Shown here: positions 19,343-27,715 of the stretch, in pieces
How positions within the stretch are numbered: position 1 is the first letter of the stretch
Layout: each line of letters begins with the position of its first letter
DNA from: Sphingobacterium athyrii
GTDB lineage: Bacteria; Bacteroidota; Bacteroidia; Sphingobacteriales; Sphingobacteriaceae
Direction of reading: 5' to 3'
NCBI RefSeq assembly: GCF_003071065.1
Contig: NZ_QCXX01000001.1
Span: forward strand, 310,001-374,000
Length of the DNA: 64,000 nt
The notes under the pieces: model-generated
What the model saw: the letters and a program-made list of their open reading frames with translations, nothing else
Told to the model about the DNA's origin: nothing
The model's database searches: none
Position numbers and translations under genes: made by a program

Positions 19343-20584
19343 TTAGTGTGCAGCGTTCGCATTATCCACTTTCTCATCTTTAAAAAGAGCTAAGAAGATA
19401 AAAAATACCACCGCGGCAATAATTGCGGGTACGACCCAAGTATGGTTCCAAAAACCTGCTAAATCAGTTGCCTTTAAATCTTTGTATTTGTCCCCTACGT
19501 AACCTGCTACCCAGAAACCGATCAACTGACCAACACCATATGTTGCCAAAGTGATTAAGCCCTGTGCGGCAGATTTGTATTTAACTCCAGCTTTACTATC
19601 TGTATAAATTTGTCCCGAAACAAAGAAAAAGTCATAGCAGATACCGTGTAAAGCGATACCAATAAGCAACATAAATGAAAGTTCACCCGCATTACCATAA
19701 GCAAACAGCAGGTAACGGATCACCCATGCCAACATCCCTACCAAGATCGTCTTCTTGAATCCAAATTTTGTAAAGAAAATTGGTAATGCCAACAAAAACA
19801 GTACTTCAGATGCTTGACCTATCGTCATTTTACCAGTAGCATTTTCTAGTCCTATTTCAGAAAGAAAAGGGTTTGCATTGGAATAATAGAACGCCAATGG
19901 AATACAGATTAATACTGAGGATACAAAAAAGATCAAAAAGTTCTTGTCTTTCAACAATTTAATGGCATCTAAACCAATAATTGATGCAAATGATGGTTTT
20001 TCATTTTCATCCAATTTCACCGGAGGTGTTTTAGGCAATGCAAAAGAAAATATACCCAATACCAAAGAAGCAATCCCAGATAGTAAGAAAGTATTTTTTA
20101 ATGCTCCCTCAGACGCCTTTGCATCCCAAAAATAGCTGATAACTAACCCTGCAATGATCCAACCAATTGTTCCCCAGATACGTATAGCTGAGAACTGCTT
20201 TTCTGGATTTGTTAATTGACGAAATGAAACCGAGCTTGTTAAAGCCAGTGTTGGCATATATAGCACCATATAGGCCAATACATAGGGATAAAAAGTAGAC
20301 ATATCGGTCGCACCATACATCTGATACATTAATACGGCACCCACCAAATGCAAAACACCCAAAATACGCTCGGCATTAAAATAACGATCGGCAATCATTC
20401 CTACAATAAAGGGAGCGATAATAGCGCCCAATGACTGTGTCGAAAAAACATTAGCCTTTTCAAATTCTGTCGCATGCAGATTCTTACTCAGAAAAGTGCC
20501 TAATGTGACAAACCATCCCCCCCAAATAAAAAATTCAAGGAACATCATGAAGGACAGTTTAAATTTTATTGTTGATGAAATCAT
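19343..20584 (-). CDS. MFS transporter, nucleoside:H+ symporter (NupG-like) family
   Basis: 413 residues with about 12 predicted membrane helices. The start KLSFMMFLEFFIWGGWFVTLGTFL and the block GMIADRYFNAERILGVLHL are typical of the nucleoside-proton-symporter branch of MFS, which in Bacteroidota is often found in sugar operons. The position between the sugar isomerase and GMC dehydrogenase genes suggests it imports the oxidised sugar or a product across the inner membrane. Substrate is inferred only. The 91-bp gap upstream of it, the longest in the operon, contains a 14-bp palindrome at 20656-20669. Confidence 0.88.
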   Translation of the reverse strand: MISSTIKFKLSFMMFLEFFIWGGWFVTLGTFLSKNLHATEFEKANVFSTQSLGAIIAPFIVGMIADRYFNAERILGVLHLVGAVLMYQMYGATDMSTFYPYVLAYMVLYMPTLALTSSVSFRQLTNPEKQFSAIRIWGTIGWIIAGLVISYFWDAKASEGALKNTFLLSGIASLVLGIFSFALPKTPPVKLDENEKPSFASIIGLDAIKLLKDKNFLIFFVSSVLICIPLAFYYSNANPFLSEIGLENATGKMTIGQASEVLFLLALPIFFTKFGFKKTILVGMLAWVIRYLLFAYGNAGELSFMLLIGIALHGICYDFFFVSGQIYTDSKAGVKYKSAAQGLITLATYGVGQLIGFWVAGYVGDKYKDLKATDLAGFWNHTWVVPAIIAAVVFFIFLALFKDEKVDNANAAH

Positions 20585-20675
20585 AAATAAATGGTGTTTT
20601 ACAATACTACTAATTGGTTTTACCTGCTCAATTTAAGAAATTAAATCTAATTGTCAATAGTACACTATTAAAATA

Positions 20676-21599
20676 TTACAAAAAGCTATCTACTTCACGG
20701 TAGGCAGTGACCAATCGATCTTCGCCCTCCTTGCCTGGCTTAGAATTACCATGTTCCATCCCCATGATACCTCTATATCCCTTACTATGAATGTGTTTGA
20801 ATACGTTTTTGTAATTGATTTCGCCCGTCGTGGGTTCTTTCCGTCCCGGATTATCGCCAATTTGGATATAGGCAATTTCATCCCAGCAACGGTTCATGTT
20901 AGCAATCAAATCTCCCTCCGTACGTTGCATATGATAGATATCGTACAAAATCTTACAGGATGGGCTGTTGACAGCCTTACATAGGGCGTAGGTTTCATGC
21001 GTTTGTTGCAAAAATAACTCCGGGGTATCGCTCAGCGTTTCAAGCACCATCACCAACCCGTGGGGCTCGAAGATCTCTGCACCTTTACGCATTGCTGTAA
21101 GAATATTGCTGAATTGATTTCCCCAGGGAAGTCTTCGCTCATAGAATCCAGGGACTACCGTAAGCCATTTTGCGTTACAGCGTTTGGCCGCTTCGACAGA
21201 CTTATGACAAGTTTCGACAAATTTATCCAAAAATTCCTGTTTGCCTGTTGCCAAGGAAGGCATCCAATTTTGGCCGCCATCAACCACAAATACCCCCATG
21301 GTCATCCCCAATTTGGCCAATAGTTCCCCTATTTTCTTTTGCTCATCTAATGTACGGCCGAGATAGCCATTATCTTCAATTCCACGAAATCCCAAATCAT
21401 ACATGTAACGAATTTCGTCCAGAAAATTGTCACCTGCATGATTCTTGAACATCCCTTGATGGGGTGCATAATTTAGATTAAATGTCTTTCCTTTATCCAT
21501 CATATTGGTTGCATTTTGATTTGTTGAGGCAAATGTATGCCCAGATAATCCGGCTCCAGCAGCCAAAAGGCCACTTTTAATAAAATCAGATCTTTTCAT
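20676..21599 (-). CDS. TIM-barrel sugar isomerase/epimerase (hydroxypyruvate isomerase-like), Tat-exported
   Basis: 307 residues. An N-terminal Tat-like signal (KRSDFIKSGLLAAGAGLSG) precedes an AP-endonuclease-2/xylose-isomerase-like TIM barrel. Metal-site residues can be placed in VMVLETLSD (Glu), ILYDIYHMQ (Asp/His) and GIMGMEHGN (Glu/His). The order of blocks resembles hydroxypyruvate isomerase. Family members isomerise or epimerise sugars or open keto-sugars. In this operon it may process a keto-sugar made by the GMC and Gfo/Idh/MocA enzymes. It starts 16 bp after apbE. Confidence 0.88.
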   Translation of the reverse strand: MKRSDFIKSGLLAAGAGLSGHTFASTNQNATNMMDKGKTFNLNYAPHQGMFKNHAGDNFLDEIRYMYDLGFRGIEDNGYLGRTLDEQKKIGELLAKLGMTMGVFVVDGGQNWMPSLATGKQEFLDKFVETCHKSVEAAKRCNAKWLTVVPGFYERRLPWGNQFSNILTAMRKGAEIFEPHGLVMVLETLSDTPELFLQQTHETYALCKAVNSPSCKILYDIYHMQRTEGDLIANMNRCWDEIAYIQIGDNPGRKEPTTGEINYKNVFKHIHSKGYRGIMGMEHGNSKPGKEGEDRLVTAYREVDSFL

Positions 21600-21615
21600 T
21601 TTTGTTTATAGTTGA

Positions 21616-22641
21616 TTAATTTTTAAATAATTTACCAAATCCATCCGAATAAACCGTTTGAATGGCTTGGTTTTTATTTTTATAAATGACAAAAACCTCC
21701 ACATCTTTAAGTTTCTTGGCCTTAGCGATAATTTCGGCAGGCTCCATGCTCATAAAGTAATTGTCCAGGGCATCGGCATCCATGGCCGTTCCGGCGTACA
21801 CCGTAACGCTTAAGATGCTGGTCGTATAGGGAAAACCTGAAATGGGGTCTATGTGGTGTCCCAGTTTTTTATCTTTATATTTAATAAACTTCTCAAAACT
21901 ACCGGCCGTAGTTAACGCCCCGGACCGGAGCTGCACAACAGCCGTCATAGTCTCTTCCTGTCTACTTTCATCGGGTTGTACAATACCGATTGAAAAACCT
22001 TGTTGCCCGGGAGCTGTTCCCGAAACCCGGATTTCGCCTCCCACTTCCACCATGTAATCCGACAGTCCTTTATGTTTTAAGTATTCTGCCAGCACATCCA
22101 CCGTATAGCCCTGTGCGATACCATTTACATCAATCTTAACACCCGGTTTTTTCTTTACCAATTGATTGTGATTGACTTTGAGGTAGTGCATCCCGACAAA
22201 TTGCTTTGCCTGGTAAACGGTTACCGAATCTGGTACTACTTCGCTTTTTCTCACACCAAAGCCCCAAAGGTTGACCAGTGGGGCAATGGTAATATCGAAT
22301 TGGCCTTTGGATAGTTTGTTGTATCGAAATGAAGCTGCAATGACACGAGCCATATGTTGATCCATTTCGATATGCGTCACCGTATCCCGGTTGAACAGCG
22401 ATATCTTAGAATCCTTGCGGTAGACCGACATGGATAGATCAATAACTTTTAAGATACTATCTATTTCCGACCGCTTGACAATGCTATCCGTAGCAAAATA
22501 AGTAAGGTGAAACTGTGTGCCTTGTGCAGGGCCTTCCAGTCGAATCTTGCTTAATTCTTTTGAATCCGTTTGCGCCTGTAAACCAAGCGACCAGATGATA
22601 AAAAAGAATATATGGCAAATTTTTCCTTTTGGCCCCATCAC
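21616..22641 (-). CDS. apbE: FAD:protein FMN transferase (ApbE), secreted
   Basis: 341 residues with a signal peptide ending near LGLQAQ. Uses FAD to attach FMN covalently to a Ser/Thr of a target protein outside the cytoplasm. Family blocks: GTQFHLTYF, GQFDITIAPLVNLWGFG, VDVNGIAQGYTVDVLAEYL (the usual IAKGY lysine is Gln here), VEVGGEIRVSG and the metal-site segment HHIDPISGFPY...TAMDADALDNYF. It lies inside the sugar oxidation operon, 10 bp after an oxidoreductase gene, yet no product of this operon shows an obvious flavinylation site, so its client is unknown. Confidence 0.93.
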   Translation of the reverse strand: MMGPKGKICHIFFFIIWSLGLQAQTDSKELSKIRLEGPAQGTQFHLTYFATDSIVKRSEIDSILKVIDLSMSVYRKDSKISLFNRDTVTHIEMDQHMARVIAASFRYNKLSKGQFDITIAPLVNLWGFGVRKSEVVPDSVTVYQAKQFVGMHYLKVNHNQLVKKKPGVKIDVNGIAQGYTVDVLAEYLKHKGLSDYMVEVGGEIRVSGTAPGQQGFSIGIVQPDESRQEETMTAVVQLRSGALTTAGSFEKFIKYKDKKLGHHIDPISGFPYTTSILSVTVYAGTAMDADALDNYFMSMEPAEIIAKAKKLKDVEVFVIYKNKNQAIQTVYSDGFGKLFKN

Positions 22642-22651
22642 CGCACAGCTA

Positions 22652-23965
22652 TTAAATATAAAGGTTTGTATTTTGACCCGGATTAGCTACTGCATAAAAG
22701 CCCTCGGTATCAGGCAACAACTTCGGTTTAGCATCCCAAGCCAAGACATCTGGGCCCAATTTGATCGTTGATTTCAATGCCTCATCCCATTTGATGACCT
22801 TACCTGTATAACAAGCAATACGGCCAATGATACCAGTTAAAGTACTGTAAGCACCGTACTCCGCATTATCAAACTTATACTCCCCATTGGCAATCGCTGC
22901 GAAAAGTTCTTTATGTTCCTGTTGGTAAGGGTTAGGATTACCTTTCGCATCATGACGATAGATTTCTTTACCTTTCCAATCATACAATATGGCTTGTCCA
23001 CCGGCAGAAAGGTATACTCGGCCTTTTGTTGCCTGAAACTGCTCATCAACACGGTTTTGTATCCCTTCAAAATGTCTACATTGGCTATATACCACACTGT
23101 TGTCCGCATAGGTTAATTCCAACGCAAAATTATCGTAGATCTCACCATATTCTTTGCCTGTACGGTGCGCCCTGCTTCCAGTTCCCTGGATAGATACCGG
23201 ATAAGAACCTTTCACCCAGTTGGCAATATCAATATTGTGTACGTGCTGTTCAACAATATGGTCACCGCATAACCAGTTGAAATAGTACCAATTGCGCATT
23301 TGATACTCCATTTCTGTTTGCTCAGGCTTACGTGGGCGTACCCATACCCCGCCTGAATTCCAATACACCTGTCCCGAAGTTACATCACCGATTGCACCAT
23401 CGTGAATACGTTTGATGGCCTCACGGTAATTCGTTTGATAACGGCGTTGCAAACCTACGACAACATTCAATTTTTTACGTTTAGCTTCAGCAGCCGCACG
23501 GATAACTTGTTGCACTCCGGGAATATCCACAGCAACAGGTTTTTCCATGAAAACATGTTTTCCCTGACGGATTGCTTCTTCAAAATGTGCTGGTCTGAAC
23601 CCTGGAGGCGTAGCCAGAATAACCACATCTGCCAATTTGATTGCCTCTTTATAGGCGTCAAAACCCACAAATTTATGGTTGTCGCTGACATCAATTTTAT
23701 CTTGCCATTTTTCCTTAAGGGTATTATATGTACTATCTAAATTATCTTTAAATGCATCAGCCAAAGCGACAACTTTGATGTTCGCTCCCGAACTTAGCGC
23801 ATCAAATGTAGCCCCTGTACCCCTACCTCCACAACCTACTAAAGCTACTTTGATCACATCCGAACCAGCAGCATAGGCTCCAGATAAAGGCAGCGAACTT
23901 AACATGGCGCCGCCAGCAACCATGGCAGAAGTTTTAATAAAATCTCTTCTTTCTAGATTTTCCAT
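22652..23965 (-). CDS. Gfo/Idh/MocA-family oxidoreductase (second paralogue, exported)
   Basis: 437 residues. A Tat-like signal (ERRDFIKTSAMVAGGAMLSSL) is followed by a Rossmann motif VALVGCGGRGTGA (about residues 41-53). The classical EKP motif is intact (GKHVFMEKPVAVD), unlike the QKP paralogue at 16161-17594. The C-terminal domain holds GDHIVEQHVHNIDIANW with the conserved catalytic-type histidine. Probably an NAD(P)-dependent sugar oxidoreductase. Having two divergent paralogues in one operon suggests two sequential redox steps on the same sugar. Confidence 0.9.
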   Translation of the reverse strand: MENLERRDFIKTSAMVAGGAMLSSLPLSGAYAAGSDVIKVALVGCGGRGTGATFDALSSGANIKVVALADAFKDNLDSTYNTLKEKWQDKIDVSDNHKFVGFDAYKEAIKLADVVILATPPGFRPAHFEEAIRQGKHVFMEKPVAVDIPGVQQVIRAAAEAKRKKLNVVVGLQRRYQTNYREAIKRIHDGAIGDVTSGQVYWNSGGVWVRPRKPEQTEMEYQMRNWYYFNWLCGDHIVEQHVHNIDIANWVKGSYPVSIQGTGSRAHRTGKEYGEIYDNFALELTYADNSVVYSQCRHFEGIQNRVDEQFQATKGRVYLSAGGQAILYDWKGKEIYRHDAKGNPNPYQQEHKELFAAIANGEYKFDNAEYGAYSTLTGIIGRIACYTGKVIKWDEALKSTIKLGPDVLAWDAKPKLLPDTEGFYAVANPGQNTNLYI

Positions 23966-23994
23966 AATAGTTTTATATTGATTATTTTATTTTT

Positions 23995-24963
23995 TTAAAA
24001 ATCTTTAATTGGTTTTTTATCATAATAAGCCATAATCTCTTCATGGCTAGGGGGATTGAGCGGTCTAACTAAACGCATACCAACGAAGGGGGCCTCAGGG
24101 AACCACCAATTACTTTTGGGAACTTGCGGGTCCAATTGTTTCCATATAGGATCCGATGCGCCACGGGCAGCCGAACGCAGATCAGCAGCGGCACTGTCAA
24201 ATGCACCACCACGGACAACATTAGGATACAACGTCGTAGGAACAACAACAGGATTAGTCAATACCTTGTCCTTACCTTCCGCATAGCTATCGGCCTTGTA
24301 TTGGTCGTAAGTCCATTCACCCACATTTCCATAAATATCATAAAGCCCCCAAGGATTTGGCTTTTTCTCTCCTACCACATGCGTTTTTTGCTCAGCATTA
24401 TCCTTAAACCAGGCATATTCGCCTAATTGTGTATCGTTGTCGCCAAAAAAATAAGCCGTCTTCGCACCAGCACGAGCCGCATATTCCCACTCTGCCTCCG
24501 TAGGAAGACGATAGAACACACCCGTACGAACATATAACCACTTGCAGAATTGAATCGCATTATAATGAGTCATAGCAAGTGCGGGATGCCCCTCTTTACC
24601 AAAACCAAATGTCATATCAAGATAGGGCTTCGTAGGCCGGGTTACGGCGTCTATTTCCGGAGCAACCTTACCATCCTTACTTTTCGCGATTTCATAATCT
24701 TTGTACAAAAAGGGTTCAAACAAGTCCCAGGTTACTTCATATTGTCCCATCCAAAAAGGGTCGAGCTTAACCTCGTGCGCTGGCTTTTCATCTTCCTTAC
24801 CGCCAGATACAGATCCCATTTTAAAGCTTCCGCCGGGGATAGCCACCATTTTAAACGAAAGATTGGTCCCCGCAATGGTCTGCTCATAAGGATCCAACTT
24901 GTTTTGAGCAATGGCATGTACTCCAGCAAACAGTAAAACAGGAATTAAGAATCTTTTTAACAT
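23995..24963 (-). CDS. Secreted SUMF1/FGE-like domain protein without catalytic cysteines
   Basis: 322 residues with a signal peptide (RFLIPVLLFAGVHAIAQ). The rest is a formylglycine-generating-enzyme-like sulfatase-modifying domain: MVAIPGGSFKMGS, EVTWDLFEPFL, YRLPTEAEWEYAARAG, NPWGLYDIYGNVGEWTYDQY and a final VRGGAFDSAAADLRSAARG. True FGE has two catalytic cysteines in and after the RGGS block; this block (about 248-264) has none, so sulfatase activation is unlikely. First gene of the eight-gene operon; the palindrome at 25001-25017 lies 38 bp before it. Role unknown; a sugar-binding or scaffold function is possible. Confidence 0.88.
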   Translation of the reverse strand: MLKRFLIPVLLFAGVHAIAQNKLDPYEQTIAGTNLSFKMVAIPGGSFKMGSVSGGKEDEKPAHEVKLDPFWMGQYEVTWDLFEPFLYKDYEIAKSKDGKVAPEIDAVTRPTKPYLDMTFGFGKEGHPALAMTHYNAIQFCKWLYVRTGVFYRLPTEAEWEYAARAGAKTAYFFGDNDTQLGEYAWFKDNAEQKTHVVGEKKPNPWGLYDIYGNVGEWTYDQYKADSYAEGKDKVLTNPVVVPTTLYPNVVRGGAFDSAAADLRSAARGASDPIWKQLDPQVPKSNWWFPEAPFVGMRLVRPLNPPSHEEIMAYYDKKPIKDF

Positions 24964-24984
24964 ATTTAGGTTTCTATTTAAAGA

Positions 24985-25017
24985 CTAAAATATAAAATAA
25001 GGTGTATACTTTACACT
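24985..25017 (-). promoter_or_regulatory. Palindromic operator with -7-like element before the oxidative sugar operon
   Basis: On the - strand the palindrome reads AGTGTAAAGTATACACC (25001-25017), 14 of 17 positions identical to AGTGTAGAATATACACT before pfkA (48572-48588). A -7-like TATTTTAG (one mismatch to TAnnTTTG) lies 8 bp downstream at 24985-24992. The geometry is nearly the same at both sites. The regulator is inferred to be the Nudix-type protein encoded at 47773-48444. Confidence 0.55.
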
Positions 25018-25144
25018 TTGGCACTATAACTTTTTTATTACAGTTTAATTCTTAATGAAAGAATCTATTTATAATAACGGTTTAGCAAATTGACTTACCG
25101 CGTCTTAAGACGAGTACAGTAAACAAAAAAACTTCCGTCAATAA

Positions 25145-25176
25145 AAAAGGTTTTCCATTCTCATGGAAAACCTTTT
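25145..25176 (-). terminator. Terminator after the lipoprotein pair
   Basis: A 14-bp perfect stem (AAAAGGTTTTCCAT / ATGGAAAACCTTTT) with a 4-base loop lies 26 bp past the stop at 25202. It also insulates the sugar operon promoter. Confidence 0.85.
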
Positions 25177-25201
25177 CATCTTCTCGCTAGTCTATACCCT
25201 T

Positions 25202-25792
25202 TTACAGCAGAATTTTCCGGCTCACCGCCTTATCTATGGTAATGTATCCCGGATAAAATACCGACTGCCCAGCGATATTGATTGAAGGTTTAATTTTTAA
25301 CGTAAATATTCCCTTTTTATTCTCATCACTGGACATTAAAAAATTTTGCAGGTCAGAATTTACCAAAAGGTCATAAATATTGGTCGCAATACGCACATTG
25401 GCCATCGTTGATCCCCCAGGTTCAATTTGCAAGGATTGATTGACAATTCCTTCGACAAGCTGTTGACCGCCATACAGGATGATATACTGAAACTTATTGA
25501 TTGACGCCTTTTTTAAGGTTGGGTTATCAATTTTAAGGCGAATAACCGCATCCAATGGAATATCTTTTCGTAAATAGGCCAAAGCCAAACTGGGTGCTGC
25601 CCCTAGATCAATCTGATTATTTTTTATCAGACGTTGCAATGATGTTCCTGCCAATCGAATACTGTCTACAGACTCTACATCAAACTTACATTTCGCCAAG
25701 TTCTCGATCTGTGCCTTTTGTCGATTCACGCCGCATCCGGAAATGAATAAACTCAAAAAGACCAAACATCCAAATAAAATTTTCTTGCTCAT
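25202..25792 (-). CDS. Lipoprotein, LEA/WHy-like (hypothetical)
   Basis: 196 residues. Signal peptide with lipobox LFISGC. The body shows an alternating beta pattern resembling LEA-type-2/WHy domains (VIRLKIDNPTLKKASINKFQYIILYGGQQLVEGIVNQSLQI, then MANVRIATNIYDLL), known in family terms as extended beta-sandwich proteins of the envelope or stress response. No catalytic motif. It starts 5 bp after the preceding lipoprotein gene and both are presumably cotranscribed. Function unknown. Confidence 0.7.
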   Translation of the reverse strand: MSKKILFGCLVFLSLFISGCGVNRQKAQIENLAKCKFDVESVDSIRLAGTSLQRLIKNNQIDLGAAPSLALAYLRKDIPLDAVIRLKIDNPTLKKASINKFQYIILYGGQQLVEGIVNQSLQIEPGGSTMANVRIATNIYDLLVNSDLQNFLMSSDENKKGIFTLKIKPSINIAGQSVFYPGYITIDKAVSRKILL

Positions 25793-25797
25793 AGCCG

Positions 25798-26541
25798 CTA
25801 TTTTCCTCCAAATTTATACAAAACTCCCAGTGTAAACAATGGGTAACCCGCTTTTAAATAGGTATTACTTTTAAAGCCGAAAACCATTCCGTTCGTATAC
25901 TGCAACTTCCACCCTTTCCCAAGCCCCATCCGTGTATAAAATATGGGCTCAATCAGCATGTTATCTTCTTTCGCTATAGGAAGACCATCAATAGCGAAGT
26001 TCTTCATACGCATATTGCTCAGTCTGATAATCGTTCCATAGTCAATATCATGTCTATTTCCAAACAATTTCAGAGCGTCTTTCTTCTCCGATGAAAAGTT
26101 CACCTGCACAAACACTTTGTCAAAATCCATATCCTGTGTCTCGACAATAGCCTGCCCCATGGTAGAAGATCTTTTATCAACGACACTCGTGGTCCCTAGT
26201 CCATATCCGCCATACACTTCAAATACACGATTATTTTTTCGGCCAAAACGCGTGTAGTACCCGATCCCCGCTTCCCCCATTTTCTGTGCATAGTCTTTCG
26301 TATTGGATCTATTGTCCATATAAGATCCATTGGCAATAACAGCCACATGATCGGTCACGGCTACCCCCAGGTTTGCAGAAACGTTTGCCTTTGTGTTTAT
26401 ATTTCCGGAAACATAAACCTCACCAGCTTCCGTAAACATAGGTGCCGAAGGCACATTGGGCATATAGATCGAACTACAGGAATATAATGAACAGGCAAAT
26501 AATCCAACGCACAGGCCATATCCAAACTTGTTATATTTCAT
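25798..26541 (-). CDS. Lipoprotein with outer-membrane-like beta strands (hypothetical)
   Basis: About 247 residues from Met at 26541; an in-frame Met at 26571 would put ten polar residues before the signal. Lipobox LYSC follows the hydrophobic FGYGLCVGLFACS. The remainder has repeated amphipathic strands (GEVYVSGNINTKANVSANLGVAV, HVAVIANGSYM, GIGYYTRFG, VFEVYGGYGLG) and ends with an aromatic residue motif, LGVLYKFGGK, reminiscent of small outer-membrane barrels. No family recognised. First gene of a two-gene unit. Confidence 0.7.
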   Translation of the reverse strand: MKYNKFGYGLCVGLFACSLYSCSSIYMPNVPSAPMFTEAGEVYVSGNINTKANVSANLGVAVTDHVAVIANGSYMDNRSNTKDYAQKMGEAGIGYYTRFGRKNNRVFEVYGGYGLGTTSVVDKRSSTMGQAIVETQDMDFDKVFVQVNFSSEKKDALKLFGNRHDIDYGTIIRLSNMRMKNFAIDGLPIAKEDNMLIEPIFYTRMGLGKGWKLQYTNGMVFGFKSNTYLKAGYPLFTLGVLYKFGGK

Positions 26542-26901
26542 ATATAAGTAATTATTCAGTTGTGTCTGCATTCAATGGTATCCACGAATGCTTCGCATTT
26601 TGTATTTTAATGGCCATATGGAATATCCTCATTATATATGCCCCAGTGCTTAACCCCAGAGGGCATGCATGCTTAAAAACACATATCCTTTATAAAAATT
26701 GTACCAAAGCGGTTACATTTAACAGAAAATAACAATTCATCGCAGGATTTAAGCGGATAATTTATGAACAGACATCATATTTACCGCTGGCACTGCTCAG
26801 CAAGTAACTCGTATCCAGACAGATGAAACGCCGCAGATTTTTAACAAAATCATTGCAACTGTTAAAAAAAAATTAAATAATAAAAGTGACGTGCATAAAA
26901 A
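26542..26901. other. Intergenic region between the lipoprotein unit and rpmA
   Basis: About 360 bp after the rpmA terminator. It must hold the promoter of the lipoprotein pair, but no clear TTTG/TAnnTTTG pair stands out on the - strand. No ORF with convincing coding character and no RNA gene is seen. Confidence 0.4.
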
Positions 26902-26925
26902 AAGGCATCAATTGCTTGATGCCTT
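26902..26925 (-). terminator. Terminator of rplU-rpmA
   Basis: A 10-bp stem AAGGCATCAA/TTGATGCCTT with a 4-base loop; the - strand continues into a run of T. Confidence 0.88.
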
Positions 26926-26946
26926 CTTCAAATATTGTTGCAAACC

Positions 26947-27210
26947 TTATGCTTGTTCTGTAGGAACTACAGATACATAAGATTTATTGTTAGCTTTTTT
27001 ACGGAAAACTACTTTACCGTCTACTAAAGCGAACAATGTGTGGTCTTTACCAATACCAACATTTGTGTCAGGATTGTGTTGTGTACCGCGTTGGCGTACG
27101 ATGATGTTACCTGCGATTGCTTGTTGACCACCGAAGATTTTGATACCTAAACGCTTGCTATGTGACTCACGGCCGTTCTTAGAACTACCCGCACCTTTTT
27201 TGTGTGCCAT
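26947..27210 (-). CDS. rpmA: 50S ribosomal protein L27 (bL27)
   Basis: 87 residues. The start [20 protein letters not shown] and block [21 protein letters not shown] are hallmarks of bL27, whose N-terminal tail reaches the peptidyl-transferase centre. No Firmicutes-type cleavable N-terminal extension is present. It lies 43 bp after rplU, in the order found in most bacteria. Confidence 0.98.
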   Translation of the reverse strand: MAHKKGAGSSKNGRESHSKRLGIKIFGGQQAIAGNIIVRQRGTQHNPDTNVGIGKDHTLFALVDGKVVFRKKANNKSYVSVVPTEQA

Positions 27211-27253
27211 TTCTTTATCTTAATTTAAGACTGATGTCTGATTAAAAATTCAA

Positions 27254-27565
27254 TTATAACGTAATACCAGTGATCTGGATTTTAGAAAATTGTTGACGGT
27301 GACCGTTTTTCTTTTTGTAGCCTTTACGACGTTTTTTCTTGAAAACGATAACTTTATCGCCTTTTAAATGAGACAAAATTTTAGCCGAAACTTTTGCACC
27401 AGCAACGCTAGGTGTACCAATGGTAAATTTACCACCGTCTTCTGCTAACAATACATTGTCAAATTCAATACTAGCGCCTTCATCTCCTTGTAAACGGTGT
27501 ACAAAAAGGAACTGGTCTTTTGCAACCTTAAATTGCTGTCCTGCTATATTTACTATTGCGTACAT
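27254..27565 (-). CDS. rplU: 50S ribosomal protein L21 (bL21)
   Basis: 103 residues. [22 protein letters not shown] and the basic tail [18 protein letters not shown] mark bL21, which binds 23S rRNA near L20. It is the promoter-proximal gene of the rplU-rpmA operon and has the best-matching consensus promoter in this part of the window (27600-27630). Confidence 0.98.
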   Translation of the reverse strand: MYAIVNIAGQQFKVAKDQFLFVHRLQGDEGASIEFDNVLLAEDGGKFTIGTPSVAGAKVSAKILSHLKGDKVIVFKKKRRKGYKKKNGHRQQFSKIQITGITL

Positions 27566-27599
27566 TGTTAATTAATTAAATGTGTTATTAAATGAAGGG

Positions 27600-27630
27600 C
27601 AAAAGTAATTAGTTTTTACCACAATTCAAA
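27600..27630 (-). promoter_or_regulatory. Consensus Bacteroidota promoter for rplU-rpmA
   Basis: On the - strand TTTG (27627-27630), exactly 19 bases, then TACTTTTG (27600-27607). This is a perfect TTTG-N19-TAnnTTTG match 35 bp before the start codon. Confidence 0.82.
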
Positions 27631-27715
27631 GATAAATCTATCTTTTTCCATTCATTTATTCCCAGCTGATCCGCTACTACCATCGGGAAATAACAGAATA
27701 GCAGGTAATAACGAC

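Noticed and set aside
20656..20669. Palindrome AATAGT-AC-ACTATT in the 91-bp gap before the MFS gene
   Set aside because: It shares only a TACACTAT half-site with the two operators at 25001 and 48572 and has a different architecture, so I did not count it as a third site.
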